Below, piece after piece: positions 27,791 to 36,709 of a stretch of 64,000 nucleotides of DNA; positions within the stretch are counted from its first letter, which is position 1; every line of letters begins with the position of its first letter. The stretch spans positions 1,488,001 through 1,552,000 of the forward strand of contig NZ_JAANAT010000001.1 in assembly GCF_011089895.1 (NCBI RefSeq), in the 5' to 3' direction. The position numbers were made by a program, and so were the translations under genes. This stretch comes from Mucilaginibacter inviolabilis. GTDB lineage: Bacteria > Bacteroidota > Bacteroidia > Sphingobacteriales > Sphingobacteriaceae. Below the pieces are notes generated by a model. That model was not told where the DNA came from, did no database searches, and saw only the letters and a list, made by a program, of their open reading frames with translations.

Positions 27791-28822
27791 ATGAAAGCGG
27801 TAGCCTATAGTATCAAGCCATTTGAAAAGGAATATCTGGCAAAAGCCAATCAGAAAAAACATGACATTACGCTCATTTCAAACCCCTTAAGCCCGGAAAC
27901 GGCAGCTTACGCGGAGGGAAAGGACGCGGTGATCGTGTTTATCAATGATGATGTTTCCGGTCCGGTTATCGACATGCTCGCGATGCTGGGTGTCAAATAT
28001 ATTATTACCCGCTCCGCGGGTACAGATCATATCGATAAAGCGGCAGCCGCGAGGCATGGCATCAAGATAGCCAGCGTACCCGCCTATTCCCCGCAGGCGA
28101 TTGCCGAGCACTCGGTTGCGCTGGCCCTCGCGCTCAGCCGCCATTTGATTAAAGCCGATCTGCTCGGTCATGAATTCAATTTTTCCAGCGACGAACTGAT
28201 CGGTTTCAATTTCTCGGGCAAAACCGTTGGTATCATCGGCATGGGCCAGACCGGTCAGGCCGCGGCAGCAATCTATCATGGGATGGGCTGTCACGTTATT
28301 GGCTATGATGTTAACAACGCTCACCGTAGCCGTTTTGTAAAAACTGTTTCCCTGGAAGCCCTGTTAAACAGCGCAGATATTATTTCCCTTCATATACCAC
28401 TTACGCCTTTAAGCAAACACCTGATCCAGGAGAAAACACTTGAGCAGATGAAAAATGGGGTGATGTTAATCAACACCGCCAGGGGGGAGCTGTTAAATAC
28501 AATGGATATCCTCCCGGCCCTGAACAACGGAAAGCTGGGTTACCTCGGACTGGACGTTTATGAATTTGAAAAGGGGCTATTCTTCGGGGATCATCAAAAG
28601 GACCCGGTAAAAGATTCCCAATTAGAAAAACTGATGAGTTATCCTAATGTGCTGATCACGCCGCATCAGGCTTATTTAACGAAAGAAGCATTGCAGGAGA
28701 TCGCCGATCAAACGATCAGAAGTCTGGATCTATGGCAGCAAAATAAATGTGAGGGCAAAGCTTGTGCCTGTTCCCATGAATGTAACAAAACACCCAAACC
28801 CAAAGACTCCGTTCAATCCTGA
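27791..28822 (+). CDS. ldhA: D-lactate dehydrogenase
   Basis: A 343-residue NAD-dependent D-2-hydroxyacid dehydrogenase closely resembling E. coli LdhA: VPAYSPQAIAEHSV, Rossmann motif GIIGMGQTGQAA, substrate Arg in INTARGEL, catalytic Glu in DVYEFEKGLFF and His in TPHQAYLT. It reduces pyruvate to D-lactate and reoxidises NADH when respiration is limited. An unusual tail of about 20 residues carries five cysteines (CEGKACACSHEC), as in a metal or cluster site; this is beyond the normal LdhA end. hemN follows after three bases in the same transcript. Confidence 0.9.
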   Translation: MKAVAYSIKPFEKEYLAKANQKKHDITLISNPLSPETAAYAEGKDAVIVFINDDVSGPVIDMLAMLGVKYIITRSAGTDHIDKAAAARHGIKIASVPAYSPQAIAEHSVALALALSRHLIKADLLGHEFNFSSDELIGFNFSGKTVGIIGMGQTGQAAAAIYHGMGCHVIGYDVNNAHRSRFVKTVSLEALLNSADIISLHIPLTPLSKHLIQEKTLEQMKNGVMLINTARGELLNTMDILPALNNGKLGYLGLDVYEFEKGLFFGDHQKDPVKDSQLEKLMSYPNVLITPHQAYLTKEALQEIADQTIRSLDLWQQNKCEGKACACSHECNKTPKPKDSVQS

Positions 28823-28825
28823 ATT

Positions 28826-30196
28826 ATGGAAAACCGACTAAAAGAGCTCGCCGATAAATATAATGTCGCCGTGCCGCGCTATACCAGTTATCCGACCATA
28901 CCCTATTGGGACAATCACACGTTTAACACCGATTCCTGGAAAGAAACCGTTAAGGTTTCGTTTGATGAAAGCAATGAATCGTCCGGTATCAGCCTGTATA
29001 TCCACCTGCCTTTCTGCGAACATTTATGTACCTATTGCGGATGCAATACCCGCATCACCAAAAATCACCGGGTCGAGGAGCCTTATATAGCCGCGGTATT
29101 AAAAGAATGGCAGTTATACCGCAACATATTTAAAGAAACACCCACTATTAGAGAAATACACCTGGGGGGCGGTACCCCAACTTTTTTTAGCGCAAATAAC
29201 CTGCATAAACTGATCGATGGATTACTGGAGGGCGTGCATATTCACGAAAATGCAGATTTTAGTTTTGAAGCGCATCCGGCGAACACTACGGTAGATCACC
29301 TGCAGACCTTATTTGACCTGGGTTTCCGCAGGCTCAGTCTCGGTATCCAGGACTTTGACCCTCAGGTACAATTGATCATCAACCGGCGGCAGAGCTTTGA
29401 ACAAGTGCTGACGGTTACGCTGCAAGCCAGGAGAATTGGCTACACTTCGGTCAATTACGACCTGATCTACGGCCTGCCACTGCAGACGATGGAAGGATTG
29501 CTCAAAACCATGGGTATCGTAGCTGAACTAAAACCTGACCGGATCGCCTTTTACAGCTATGCGCATGTGCCCTGGATCAAACCGGGCCAGCGTAAATTTA
29601 CGGAAGACGATCTTCCCGATCCGGAGATGAAAGGTATACTGCAGGAGATAAGCAGGTCTTTGCTTACCAGCTACGGCTACCGCGAGATCGGTATGGACCA
29701 CTTTGCGTTGCCGGAGGACGAATTGTTCCTTGCCGAAAAACAGGGCACCCTGCACCGGAATTTTATGGGCTATACCCCACAGCATACCCAATTGCTCATC
29801 GGCCTGGGTGTTTCCGCTATCAGCGATTCCTGGTACGGGTTTGCCCAAAATGCAAAAACAGTGGAAGAATACCTGGAACTTATCCGCAGGGGTGATCTGC
29901 CGGTTATTAAAGGTCACCTGCTCAGCGAAACAGACTTGGCTGTCCGCCAGCAGATCTTAAATATCATGTGCAGCGGACATACCTCCTGGGAACAATTACA
30001 TGAAGATAAGGGTGGGTTTTCGGAAGCATTGATCCGGCTGCGCCCGCTGGCAGCTGACGGCCTGGTGATCCTCAATCCTTCTGGCCTAACGGTAACGCAG
30101 GCTGGCAAACGCTTCCTGCGCAATATCTGCATGTGTTTTGATGCCAGGCTTTGGGCAGACAAACCCTCCTCCACCATATTTAGTATGGCTATTTAA
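28826..30196 (+). CDS. hemN: Oxygen-independent coproporphyrinogen III oxidase
   Basis: A 456-residue radical SAM enzyme that decarboxylates coproporphyrinogen III to protoporphyrinogen IX without oxygen. The cluster motif C-x3-C-x2-C is Cys64, Cys68, Cys71 (with Cys73 following, as in true HemN). SAM-binding HLGGGTPTFF and downstream SLGIQDFDP motifs are intact, as is the C-terminal HemN domain. It follows ldhA by three bases and shares its operator, fitting anaerobic heme supply for cbb3 oxidase and the heme sensor. Its last four bases overlap the end of the convergent ferrochelatase gene. Confidence 0.94.
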   Translation: MENRLKELADKYNVAVPRYTSYPTIPYWDNHTFNTDSWKETVKVSFDESNESSGISLYIHLPFCEHLCTYCGCNTRITKNHRVEEPYIAAVLKEWQLYRNIFKETPTIREIHLGGGTPTFFSANNLHKLIDGLLEGVHIHENADFSFEAHPANTTVDHLQTLFDLGFRRLSLGIQDFDPQVQLIINRRQSFEQVLTVTLQARRIGYTSVNYDLIYGLPLQTMEGLLKTMGIVAELKPDRIAFYSYAHVPWIKPGQRKFTEDDLPDPEMKGILQEISRSLLTSYGYREIGMDHFALPEDELFLAEKQGTLHRNFMGYTPQHTQLLIGLGVSAISDSWYGFAQNAKTVEEYLELIRRGDLPVIKGHLLSETDLAVRQQILNIMCSGHTSWEQLHEDKGGFSEALIRLRPLAADGLVILNPSGLTVTQAGKRFLRNICMCFDARLWADKPSSTIFSMAI

Positions 30197-31227
30197 ACAA
30201 GCGGGTGGACAGCTATTCCTGTTGCCATTTCCTGCAGCGCCCGGATAAATAAGGGTGACTCATTCAGGCTTTCCACCAGTAACAGTTCTTCGCCGCCGGC
30301 TGCTATAAATTCCTGCCGGTATTCTACGGCGATCTCCTGCAGGGTTTCCAGGCAATCGGAGACAAAAGCAGGACATACCACCAATAATCTTCTTTTACCG
30401 GATGCCGCCAATTGCCGGATAGTGGTGGAAGTGTGGGGTTTTATCCATTCCTGTTTTCCGAGCCGCGATTGAAAGCACACGCAGTAATCCGCACGTGTGA
30501 GTTTCAGCTCCGCGGCGATCAGCCTGGCGGTTTCGTGGCATTGGGCCGCGTAGCAGTTCCGGTTTATTTCAGTTAATACGGCACAGCAATTTTTCTGCGC
30601 CAGACAATACGTTCCGGAGGGATCACAGGCTCTTAACTGCCTTTCCGGCAAGCCATGAAAGCTGAACAGTATATGATCATAGGAACCGCGGTTGTAACGT
30701 TGTATCTTTTCTGTAAAGGCATCGATGAACAGGGGATGATCGTAGAACGCCCCCCTGACCGCAAGCGGCAAAATAGTCGGCCAGCGCCGCATCACCCGCA
30801 TCACTTCAGCGATCACAGAACCCGTTGTAGCCGAGGCATATTGCGGAAAAAGCGGAATGACGACGATGCTTTGAACACCGGCGGATTTCAGTTTATGCAA
30901 TGCCAGTTCGATAGAGGGGTATTGGTATCGCATGCCCAGTTCGATGACGTAATCATCGCCCAGTTCCAGTTTGAGCAATTGCAGCTGCAGATTACTGAAA
31001 TGCAGCAAGGGAGAGCCGGTCCGGTCATTCCAGATCCCGCGGTAGAGCCTGGCTGATTTTGGCGCGCGAAAAGGTATAATAAGCCCGCGCACAAGTAGAA
31101 AACGCAAAAAAGGGTGAATATCGATCACCCTTTTATCCATTAAAAACTCCGCCAGGTATTTCCTGACATCGCCCACCGCCTGACTGTCCGGCGTACCTAA
31201 ATTGACCAGTAAAATCCCTTTGCGCAT
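30193..31227 (-). CDS. hemH: Ferrochelatase
   Basis: A 344-residue enzyme that inserts Fe(II) into protoporphyrin IX. Family motifs are LVNLGTPDS at the start, the HGLPERQLR active-site region with catalytic His near residue 190, CYAAQCHETARLIA, and VVCPAFVSDCLETL with EIAVEYR. Several cysteines around ACDPSGTYC and KNCC are typical of this branch. It is the last gene of a membrane protein, alcohol dehydrogenase and hemH operon, and converges with hemN by a four-base overlap. The two heme genes are thus driven by separate copies of the same operator. Confidence 0.92.
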   Translation of the reverse strand: MRKGILLVNLGTPDSQAVGDVRKYLAEFLMDKRVIDIHPFLRFLLVRGLIIPFRAPKSARLYRGIWNDRTGSPLLHFSNLQLQLLKLELGDDYVIELGMRYQYPSIELALHKLKSAGVQSIVVIPLFPQYASATTGSVIAEVMRVMRRWPTILPLAVRGAFYDHPLFIDAFTEKIQRYNRGSYDHILFSFHGLPERQLRACDPSGTYCLAQKNCCAVLTEINRNCYAAQCHETARLIAAELKLTRADYCVCFQSRLGKQEWIKPHTSTTIRQLAASGKRRLLVVCPAFVSDCLETLQEIAVEYRQEFIAAGGEELLLVESLNESPLFIRALQEMATGIAVHPLV

Positions 31228-31247
31228 GAGTAAAAAATGAAGACAGT

Positions 31248-32306
31248 TCAGGGTTTGGCGATTTCCAGCACGACGCGTCCGTCGATCTGGCCTTTTTTCA
31301 TCTTATCGAAGACTTGATTGATATCTTCCAGCTTTGCGGCATGCACCGTTGCTTTCACCTTGCCTTCAACGGCAAAGGCAATAGCTTCCTGCATATCCTT
31401 ACGGGTTCCGACGATGGACCCGCGGACCGTATAGCGGTTCAATACCGTTTCGAATATCGAAAGGTCGAAATTCCCTTTGGGCAAGCCGTTCAGGGCGATG
31501 GTTCCCTTACGGCGCAAGGCCGAAATACCCTGCTGAAACGCTATCGGGGAAACAGCCGTAACCAAGACGCCGTGCATCCCTCCTGTTTCTTTTTGAAGAA
31601 AGGCTCCGGGATCCTCTTCTCCCGCATTCACGACGAGATCGGCGCCCAGTTTTTTGGCCAGGCTCAGCTTATCATCGGCGATATCTATAGCGGCGACATG
31701 CATGCCCATGGCTTTCGCATACTGAACGGCCAGGTGTCCCAGCCCCCCAACACCGGAAATGGCTACCCATTCTCCCGGTTTCACCTCGGTTTCCTTCAGT
31801 CCCTTATAAACCGTTACACCGGCACAGATGATCGGCGCCATTTCTGTAAAATTAATGCCTTTTGGAAAGCGTGCTACATACCTGGGATCAGCCAGGACAT
31901 ATTCCGCGAAACCGCCGTCGACACTATAACCGCCATTCTGCTGGGTCCCGCATAGCGTTTCCCAGCCGGTGATGCAAAATTCACAGCAACCGCAGGCGCT
32001 GTACAACCAGGGCACACCAACAATATCACCTTCCCGGATATCTTTTACCTCCGCTCCCATCGCCACGACATAACCAATGGCTTCATGCCCCGGTATCAGC
32101 GGAAGTTTGGGTTTTACCGGCCAATCACCATTACAGGCATGCAGGTCGGTATGGCAAACGCCACAGGCGATCACTTTTACTAATATCTGATTAGCATGTG
32201 GTGTTTTAACTTCCACCTGCTCGATCTGCAAGGGTTTACCAAATTCGCGGATCACTGCCGCTTTCATTTTTTGAGGTATCATATCGGATTTATTAAAAAA
32301 GTTCAT
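31248..32306 (-). CDS. adhP: Zinc-dependent alcohol dehydrogenase, AdhP type
   Basis: A medium-chain dehydrogenase of 352 residues (339 if it starts at MKAAVIREF, 32267). Catalytic zinc ligands lie in CGVCHTDLH, GHEAIG and ICAG; the structural zinc is bound by the four cysteines of CGCCEFCITGWETLC. The cofactor motif GVGGLGHLAVQYA marks NAD binding. It likely converts acetaldehyde to ethanol or the reverse. It follows the 114-residue membrane protein by three bases and shares its operator; hemH comes next. Confidence 0.9.
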   Translation of the reverse strand: MNFFNKSDMIPQKMKAAVIREFGKPLQIEQVEVKTPHANQILVKVIACGVCHTDLHACNGDWPVKPKLPLIPGHEAIGYVVAMGAEVKDIREGDIVGVPWLYSACGCCEFCITGWETLCGTQQNGGYSVDGGFAEYVLADPRYVARFPKGINFTEMAPIICAGVTVYKGLKETEVKPGEWVAISGVGGLGHLAVQYAKAMGMHVAAIDIADDKLSLAKKLGADLVVNAGEEDPGAFLQKETGGMHGVLVTAVSPIAFQQGISALRRKGTIALNGLPKGNFDLSIFETVLNRYTVRGSIVGTRKDMQEAIAFAVEGKVKATVHAAKLEDINQVFDKMKKGQIDGRVVLEIAKP

Positions 32307-32309
32307 AAT

Positions 32310-32654
32310 TTATAAGACACAGACCAGTACCATCAGCGTATGAATAATGATACTCGCGGCGAACAAGCGGAGCAATGTCTTGATTCCGGCTCCGCCCATC
32401 CCTGCGATAATATTGGCGAAGAAAAGGGTCAGCGTAAGCACCAGTACCAGCACAGGAGCGTCATAATAATAAATGAGCACTGCCGGTATGGGGAGAAAAA
32501 AGACACCCTGAACAACCAGGGAAACGAGGAACCACAATGTTTTACTTTCAGACTGGCTTTCCATGAAGACGGTCCATTTGCGGAGCAGGGTATTGGAATT
32601 AGATTTTGCTGCCGCTTTGGTGCTCCATCGGGCAGATGCTGTTAAAGATGCCAT
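32310..32654 (-). CDS. Small integral membrane protein of unknown function
   Basis: The 114-residue protein has a polar N-terminus of about 40 residues (ASARWSTKAAAKSN) and then three predicted membrane helices (about 40-60, 65-88 and 92-113). I do not recognise a family. It is the first gene of the adhP-hemH operon and lies 21 bases after a -7 element controlled by a FixK-like operator, so it should be induced by low oxygen. The conserved small polar segment between helices 2 and 3 is GMGGAGIK. Confidence 0.6.
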   Translation of the reverse strand: MASLTASARWSTKAAAKSNSNTLLRKWTVFMESQSESKTLWFLVSLVVQGVFFLPIPAVLIYYYDAPVLVLVLTLTLFFANIIAGMGGAGIKTLLRLFAASIIIHTLMVLVCVL

Positions 32655-32674
32655 AATTGATATTTTTAATAGTA

Positions 32675-32739
32675 CAAATATCCGTTGCAGCTATAGACCA
32701 TTCCCTGATGACGGTCTTGTATAAATATGATATGGATCA
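32675..32739 (-). promoter_or_regulatory. FixK-like operator and -7 element, adhP-hemH operon
   Basis: The operator is TGATATGGATCA (32728-32739). On the minus strand GATATTTG (32675-32682) is a seven-of-eight match to TAnnTTTG, 55 bases from centre to centre, and 20 bases before the gene start. Confidence 0.62.
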
Positions 32740-32863
32740 CTTTTCATCCGGTTTACCGGCAAGCGGTCGTTCTAAAAAAACACCTGGAAGCAGGACCCGA
32801 AAATGACATCGGATCTATCGCCGGCCTGCTGCCGGGCTGCTTATCTTAATAGAGAGGAAAGCG

Positions 32864-33049
32864 TTAGTAACGAATCCCCTGTTTCTTCATTTCCCTGAGC
32901 AATTTTTCCGGAATAGGCCTGCATGAACAGTTCTTCTGGTGTTCCAGGTGCCAGTTCACTCTTTGTGCAAATGTTGCATTTTTGGGCATCGGGTTGGCCA
33001 GGTGCCATTCCTTATTAAATTTCCGGTCTTCTTTACTTAAGGTTCTCAT
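32864..33049 (-). CDS. Small conserved hypothetical protein, 61 aa
   Basis: The short basic protein reads NKEWHLANPMP at 12-22, QRVNWHLEHQKNC and CRPIPEKLLREMKKQGI, with two cysteines (CSC) near residue 42. I recall similar proteins in other Bacteroidota but no assigned function. The WHL motif repeats twice at about 20-residue spacing, with His and Cys that could bind a metal. It lies alone between two operons on the same strand. The call of a true gene rests on its motif conservation from memory. Confidence 0.6.
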   Translation of the reverse strand: MRTLSKEDRKFNKEWHLANPMPKNATFAQRVNWHLEHQKNCSCRPIPEKLLREMKKQGIRY

Positions 33050-33108
33050 ATTAAGTCATATTAGTTCTTAAATGATCCGGCATTGTCATTTTCAGCCGCC
33101 GGATAGCC

Positions 33109-33798
33109 TTAGTGACAACTAGCAACACCGGAGGCTTGTTTTGCAGGGCTCAGGTAAGGGATATCCATACCCAGGCCGCGCAGTACAAACCAGCAGCCCA
33201 GGCAAACCATCAGGTAAGGCATTGCGCTATTGATGCGCCGGCGGAACAAGGGACCTATAAATCCGGAACCGGCCGTGGCGAGCAGCATTAACGGGAAAGT
33301 ACCGAGCCCAAACCAGAACATATAGCCGGCTGATGCATAAGGAGATGAGGTATTGACCGCGCCGATCAATGCCAGGTAAACAAAACCACAGGGCAGGAAC
33401 CCGTTCAACATACCGACGGCGAGATGCCCAGCTTTATGTTTTAAGGCATAACCGATCAGCCGGTTTACCGGCGACAGGAATCCGGACATCAGCCGGCTTT
33501 TGGAAAATTCAACTTTGATCACCCTGGAAAAGCCGGCACCAATAATGAGCACGCCGCTGATCACGCTGACACCCTGTTGCAGCCCGGCCAGCCAAAGCTG
33601 GCGCCCCAGCAAACCGATCAGCAAACCCAAAAACGAGTAGGTCATCACACGTCCGGCGTTATAAGTAATTTTGTCGATGATGATCCGCCACCAGCGGGTA
33701 TCAAAGGAGGGAATTGCGAAAGCCAGCGGTCCGCACATACCGATGCAGTGCAAGCTGCCGAACAGGCCAATAAAAAAAGCGATCTGGTTACTGCTCAT
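33109..33798 (-). CDS. TauE/SafE-like protein of the cbb3 assembly cluster
   Basis: A membrane protein of 229 residues with about six helices. It contains CIGMCGP near residue 21 and LPCGFVY near 135, Cys-bearing motifs typical of the sulfite exporter TauE/SafE-like proteins found beside ccoGHIS in many bacteria, with a suspected role in copper or redox homeostasis for oxidase assembly. Start ATG 33798 overlaps the ccoH stop (ATGA), so I prefer it to the upstream 33849. It is the last gene of the ccoNO-QPGH run. Confidence 0.82.
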   Translation of the reverse strand: MSSNQIAFFIGLFGSLHCIGMCGPLAFAIPSFDTRWWRIIIDKITYNAGRVMTYSFLGLLIGLLGRQLWLAGLQQGVSVISGVLIIGAGFSRVIKVEFSKSRLMSGFLSPVNRLIGYALKHKAGHLAVGMLNGFLPCGFVYLALIGAVNTSSPYASAGYMFWFGLGTFPLMLLATAGSGFIGPLFRRRINSAMPYLMVCLGCWFVLRGLGMDIPYLSPAKQASGVASCH

Positions 33799-34217
33799 CG
33801 GAGATCCACCTCCTGTTCGTATAAATAATCCTTTTGGCCGCTGTTCCATTCCAAAACCAGCCGCCAGCGCCCTTTGACGAGCGCGGCAACAGCAAACGCA
33901 GCCGTTTTCCCCTCAGCGGTATTCAGGGAAAATACTTTATCAAGCGCCTCGCTAGAAGGTCTGATAAACCGGACATTACCCTTCGCGGCTTTCCTAAAAA
34001 CAATACGGACAGAATCCCCGTCGATCCGGATTTGCGGCCTGGCCTGATCGGTGACAACCTGTTTTTCCTTATTATAGTCCTGATCGAAATTCAGGCCCTT
34101 TTCATAATAATGATGATCGTATTCATCGGCGGACATCCTAAACATGTGCACACACATGCCGAGGATGAACAGTATAAACAGGGCCATGCCCAAAATAATT
34201 CCTTTTCCCCAGTTCAT
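33795..34217 (-). CDS. ccoH: FixH/CcoH cbb3 oxidase assembly protein
   Basis: A 140-residue protein from the ATG at 34217 with one membrane helix near the N-terminus (GIILGMALFILFILGMCVHMF) and a periplasmic domain with DHHYYEKGLNFDQDYN, the FixH family signature. CcoH stabilises assembly of the cbb3 complex. The gene follows ccoG by four bases and overlaps the TauE-like gene by four, so translation is coupled along the operon. Confidence 0.88.
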   Translation of the reverse strand: MNWGKGIILGMALFILFILGMCVHMFRMSADEYDHHYYEKGLNFDQDYNKEKQVVTDQARPQIRIDGDSVRIVFRKAAKGNVRFIRPSSEALDKVFSLNTAEGKTAAFAVAALVKGRWRLVLEWNSGQKDYLYEQEVDLR

Positions 34218-34221
34218 TTCG

Positions 34222-35601
34222 TTAATCGTTTGATGGCCCCACAAAAGTGGTGCTGACCGTTTGTATAATTCTGTTGTCAAACACCAGGTTAATTTTCACA
34301 TCCGTTTTTTCAGCTTTAATGTTCTTGTCCTGAATCATCAGGAAAAAGACCGTTTTTACTGATCCGCCCGCATTGACCTCCCCCGGTGCCTGGATATATT
34401 TTACTTTAACCGCGGGGTCAGCCGGAACTATGGCCACCCTTCTGTTCTTGCTGGATTTATTGATAATTTCCGCGTTGTAGATATTACTGATATAATGACC
34501 CGGCTGTTCCTGGTAAAGCAATCCCGCGCTCCGTAAGATGCTCAGGTCCATATCGCCCCTGCTGAAAATGAAGTAACAGAGTACCGTCATCATCATGACG
34601 ATAACCCCGCCATATCCCATCATTCTCCCGGTGAGGGATGGCTTTGCCTTTTCCCGGATCATATTTTCAGAATAGAAGCCAATCAGGTTTGGTTGCCTGT
34701 TTATTTTAGTCATCACCTCGTTACACACATCGATACAGGCGGTGCAGTTGATACATTCCAGCTGCGTGCCCTTCCGGATGTCGATGCCTGTCGGGCAAAC
34801 ATCCACGCACAGGCCGCAATCCACACAATCCCCTTTATGCTGATGGAGCGGATCATCCTTTTTGTTTAGTTTCCCCCGGGGCTCGCCCCGGACATCATCA
34901 TAGGCCACAACGAGGGTATGCTCATCGATCATCACACCCTGTAAACGCCCATAGGGACAGAACAGCGTACATACCTGTTCCCGTACCCTGCTGTATATCA
35001 GATAAAAGACCAGTGTAAATACCCAGATGCTGATCAATCCTACCCAATGAGCCCTTACCGGTTCCGTAATGATCCTGATCAGACTTCCGCTGCCAACGAT
35101 ATAGGCGAGGAAGGTATTGGATATCAAAAAAGAAATCAACATAAACAGGGTATGCTTTGAACCTTTTTTGAAAACCTTCTCCTTTGTCCAGGGACCGGCG
35201 TCCAGTTTTTTAGCTTTCGTGGGGCTTCCCTCGATCCAGACCTCTATTTTCCGGAATACCAACTCCATGAAAATGGTTTGCGGGCAGATCCATCCGCAAA
35301 AAATGCGGCCGAACGCGATGGTAAATAAGACAATGCACACGAAAAAAACCAGCGAAGCGAGTACAAACAGGAAAATATCCTGGGGCCAGAAAACCTGGCC
35401 CAGGATAACAAACTGCCGGTCCATAAAATCCAGCAGTAAAAGCGGCTGTCCGTTGATGCGCAAAAACGGCCCGGCAAAAAATACAGCCAGGTAAACATAG
35501 CTGATCCTGGAACGCCAGCGATACAGCTTACCTTTCCGGATCAGCGGATAGAGCCAGGGGCGTTTTTGTGTTTCTTTTGCTACCAACAGTCCGTCCATCA
35601 T
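34222..35601 (-). CDS. ccoG: CcoG/FixG ferredoxin-like assembly protein
   Basis: The 459-residue inner-membrane protein carries two 4Fe-4S motifs (CVDCGLCVDVCP and CINCTACIDVC) and the FCGWICPQT and FCPYGRLQG membrane motifs. It has five predicted helices and a C-terminal periplasmic immunoglobulin-like domain (about 370-459). CcoG is a copper reductase for cbb3 assembly. The gene starts directly after the ccoP stop without a gap. The initiator could be either of two consecutive Met codons. Confidence 0.93.
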   Translation of the reverse strand: MMDGLLVAKETQKRPWLYPLIRKGKLYRWRSRISYVYLAVFFAGPFLRINGQPLLLLDFMDRQFVILGQVFWPQDIFLFVLASLVFFVCIVLFTIAFGRIFCGWICPQTIFMELVFRKIEVWIEGSPTKAKKLDAGPWTKEKVFKKGSKHTLFMLISFLISNTFLAYIVGSGSLIRIITEPVRAHWVGLISIWVFTLVFYLIYSRVREQVCTLFCPYGRLQGVMIDEHTLVVAYDDVRGEPRGKLNKKDDPLHQHKGDCVDCGLCVDVCPTGIDIRKGTQLECINCTACIDVCNEVMTKINRQPNLIGFYSENMIREKAKPSLTGRMMGYGGVIVMMMTVLCYFIFSRGDMDLSILRSAGLLYQEQPGHYISNIYNAEIINKSSKNRRVAIVPADPAVKVKYIQAPGEVNAGGSVKTVFFLMIQDKNIKAEKTDVKINLVFDNRIIQTVSTTFVGPSND

Positions 35602-36510
35602 TTATTTATTGGCAACGAGTTTTTGATTTGTGTCCGCTTCTTTGGTTCCTTGTGGCGCCTTGGCACCTGCAGGGTTGGAACCATGCAGCGATTCGATAAA
35701 ATTGGCCACATCGGAAATCTGTTTGGGCGAGAGTTGTTTTTCCCAGGTTGGCATACCTTTCGATAAAACCCCGTACTTGATGGTTTTAAAAAGGTCATTG
35801 ATCTTTCCGCCGTGCAGCCAGTAATCGTCGGTCAGGTTGGGACCTACGTTTCCCTGGGCATGCTCACCATGACAGGGGGCGCAGGTACTTTTGAATATAG
35901 CCTGTCCAGAGGCGATCACCGCAGGATCGTGTACCAGCTTCACGGTATTTTCATCCACGCGGTTCGCCGCTTTACTTAAAAAGGCCTTCTTTTCGATATC
36001 CGCCTGCGCCATTTCCGTCCGGTATTCCGCATATTGCAGCTGCCCGGTTTTAAATACGTGGTAATTCAGCAGGTAACCCACCGCGAAAGTGATCGTACCA
36101 TAAAACAGGTACATAAACCATGCGGGGATCGGGTTGTCGAGCTCCTGGATGCCATCATAATCATGGGCAATCAGCAGTTCCTGCTCTTCGGCCAGGGGTT
36201 TAAGGGATAATAATTTTTCCCATACCGCTGCTTTCGGTTTCTTTTCTTTTTTAGGTTTTACCGGGTTCATTTCGGCGTCTATTTCTGCCGGCGTCAAACC
36301 CTGCTCCCTTAATACGACCCTGGTCAGTATCTTAAAAGTCTTTAACAGCACCAGCATGACGATCACGAAGAGCAGTAACATGCTTACAATGGCGCCAAAG
36401 CCGATATAGTTCATGACATCCCCGGGTATCAGGCTGTCATCGCTGGCCATGGCCGGCTGTATAGCAAACAGCAACGAGGCTGTCATCAGGAGTATCCGGT
36501 GGTATTTCAT
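35602..36510 (-). CDS. ccoP: cbb3 oxidase subunit CcoP, monoheme form
   Basis: The 302-residue protein has a signal peptide, two membrane helices (about 30-58 and 128-148) and a periplasmic cytochrome c domain with a single CAPCH motif near residue 211. The axial Met is in LSKGMPTW. Proteobacterial CcoP has two heme c; only one CxxCH is seen here, as in other Bacteroidota. It passes electrons to the CcoN-CcoO subunit. It overlaps ccoQ by four bases. The Ala/Lys-rich C-terminal tail has no assigned role. Confidence 0.92.
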   Translation of the reverse strand: MKYHRILLMTASLLFAIQPAMASDDSLIPGDVMNYIGFGAIVSMLLLFVIVMLVLLKTFKILTRVVLREQGLTPAEIDAEMNPVKPKKEKKPKAAVWEKLLSLKPLAEEQELLIAHDYDGIQELDNPIPAWFMYLFYGTITFAVGYLLNYHVFKTGQLQYAEYRTEMAQADIEKKAFLSKAANRVDENTVKLVHDPAVIASGQAIFKSTCAPCHGEHAQGNVGPNLTDDYWLHGGKINDLFKTIKYGVLSKGMPTWEKQLSPKQISDVANFIESLHGSNPAGAKAPQGTKEADTNQKLVANK

Positions 36511-36698
36511 GATTGTAAAGGTTGTGTTGAATCTGTTAAACTGTCTTGCAGGGGAAGATCACGCATGTGATCCACATGCTGTTTCCGGATACGGATCAGC
36601 ATGATCGTTACAACGATAAAGAACACAAAGAATATCCCTAAGGAGAAAAGCAGGTAGGCCTGGTTTGCGTTGATATTTTCGGTAAATTGCTTAAACAT
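36507..36698 (-). CDS. ccoQ: CcoQ-like small membrane subunit
   Basis: The 63-residue protein has one membrane helix (about 15-36) and a basic cytoplasmic tail with RIRKQHVDHMRDLPLQDS. Position between ccoN and ccoP and the size fit CcoQ, the stabilising subunit of cbb3 oxidase. Sequence similarity to proteobacterial CcoQ is low, so the name rests on position and topology. It overlaps ccoP by four bases. Confidence 0.78.
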   Translation of the reverse strand: MFKQFTENINANQAYLLFSLGIFFVFFIVVTIMLIRIRKQHVDHMRDLPLQDSLTDSTQPLQS

Positions 36699-36709
36699 GA
36701 TCTTTCTTA

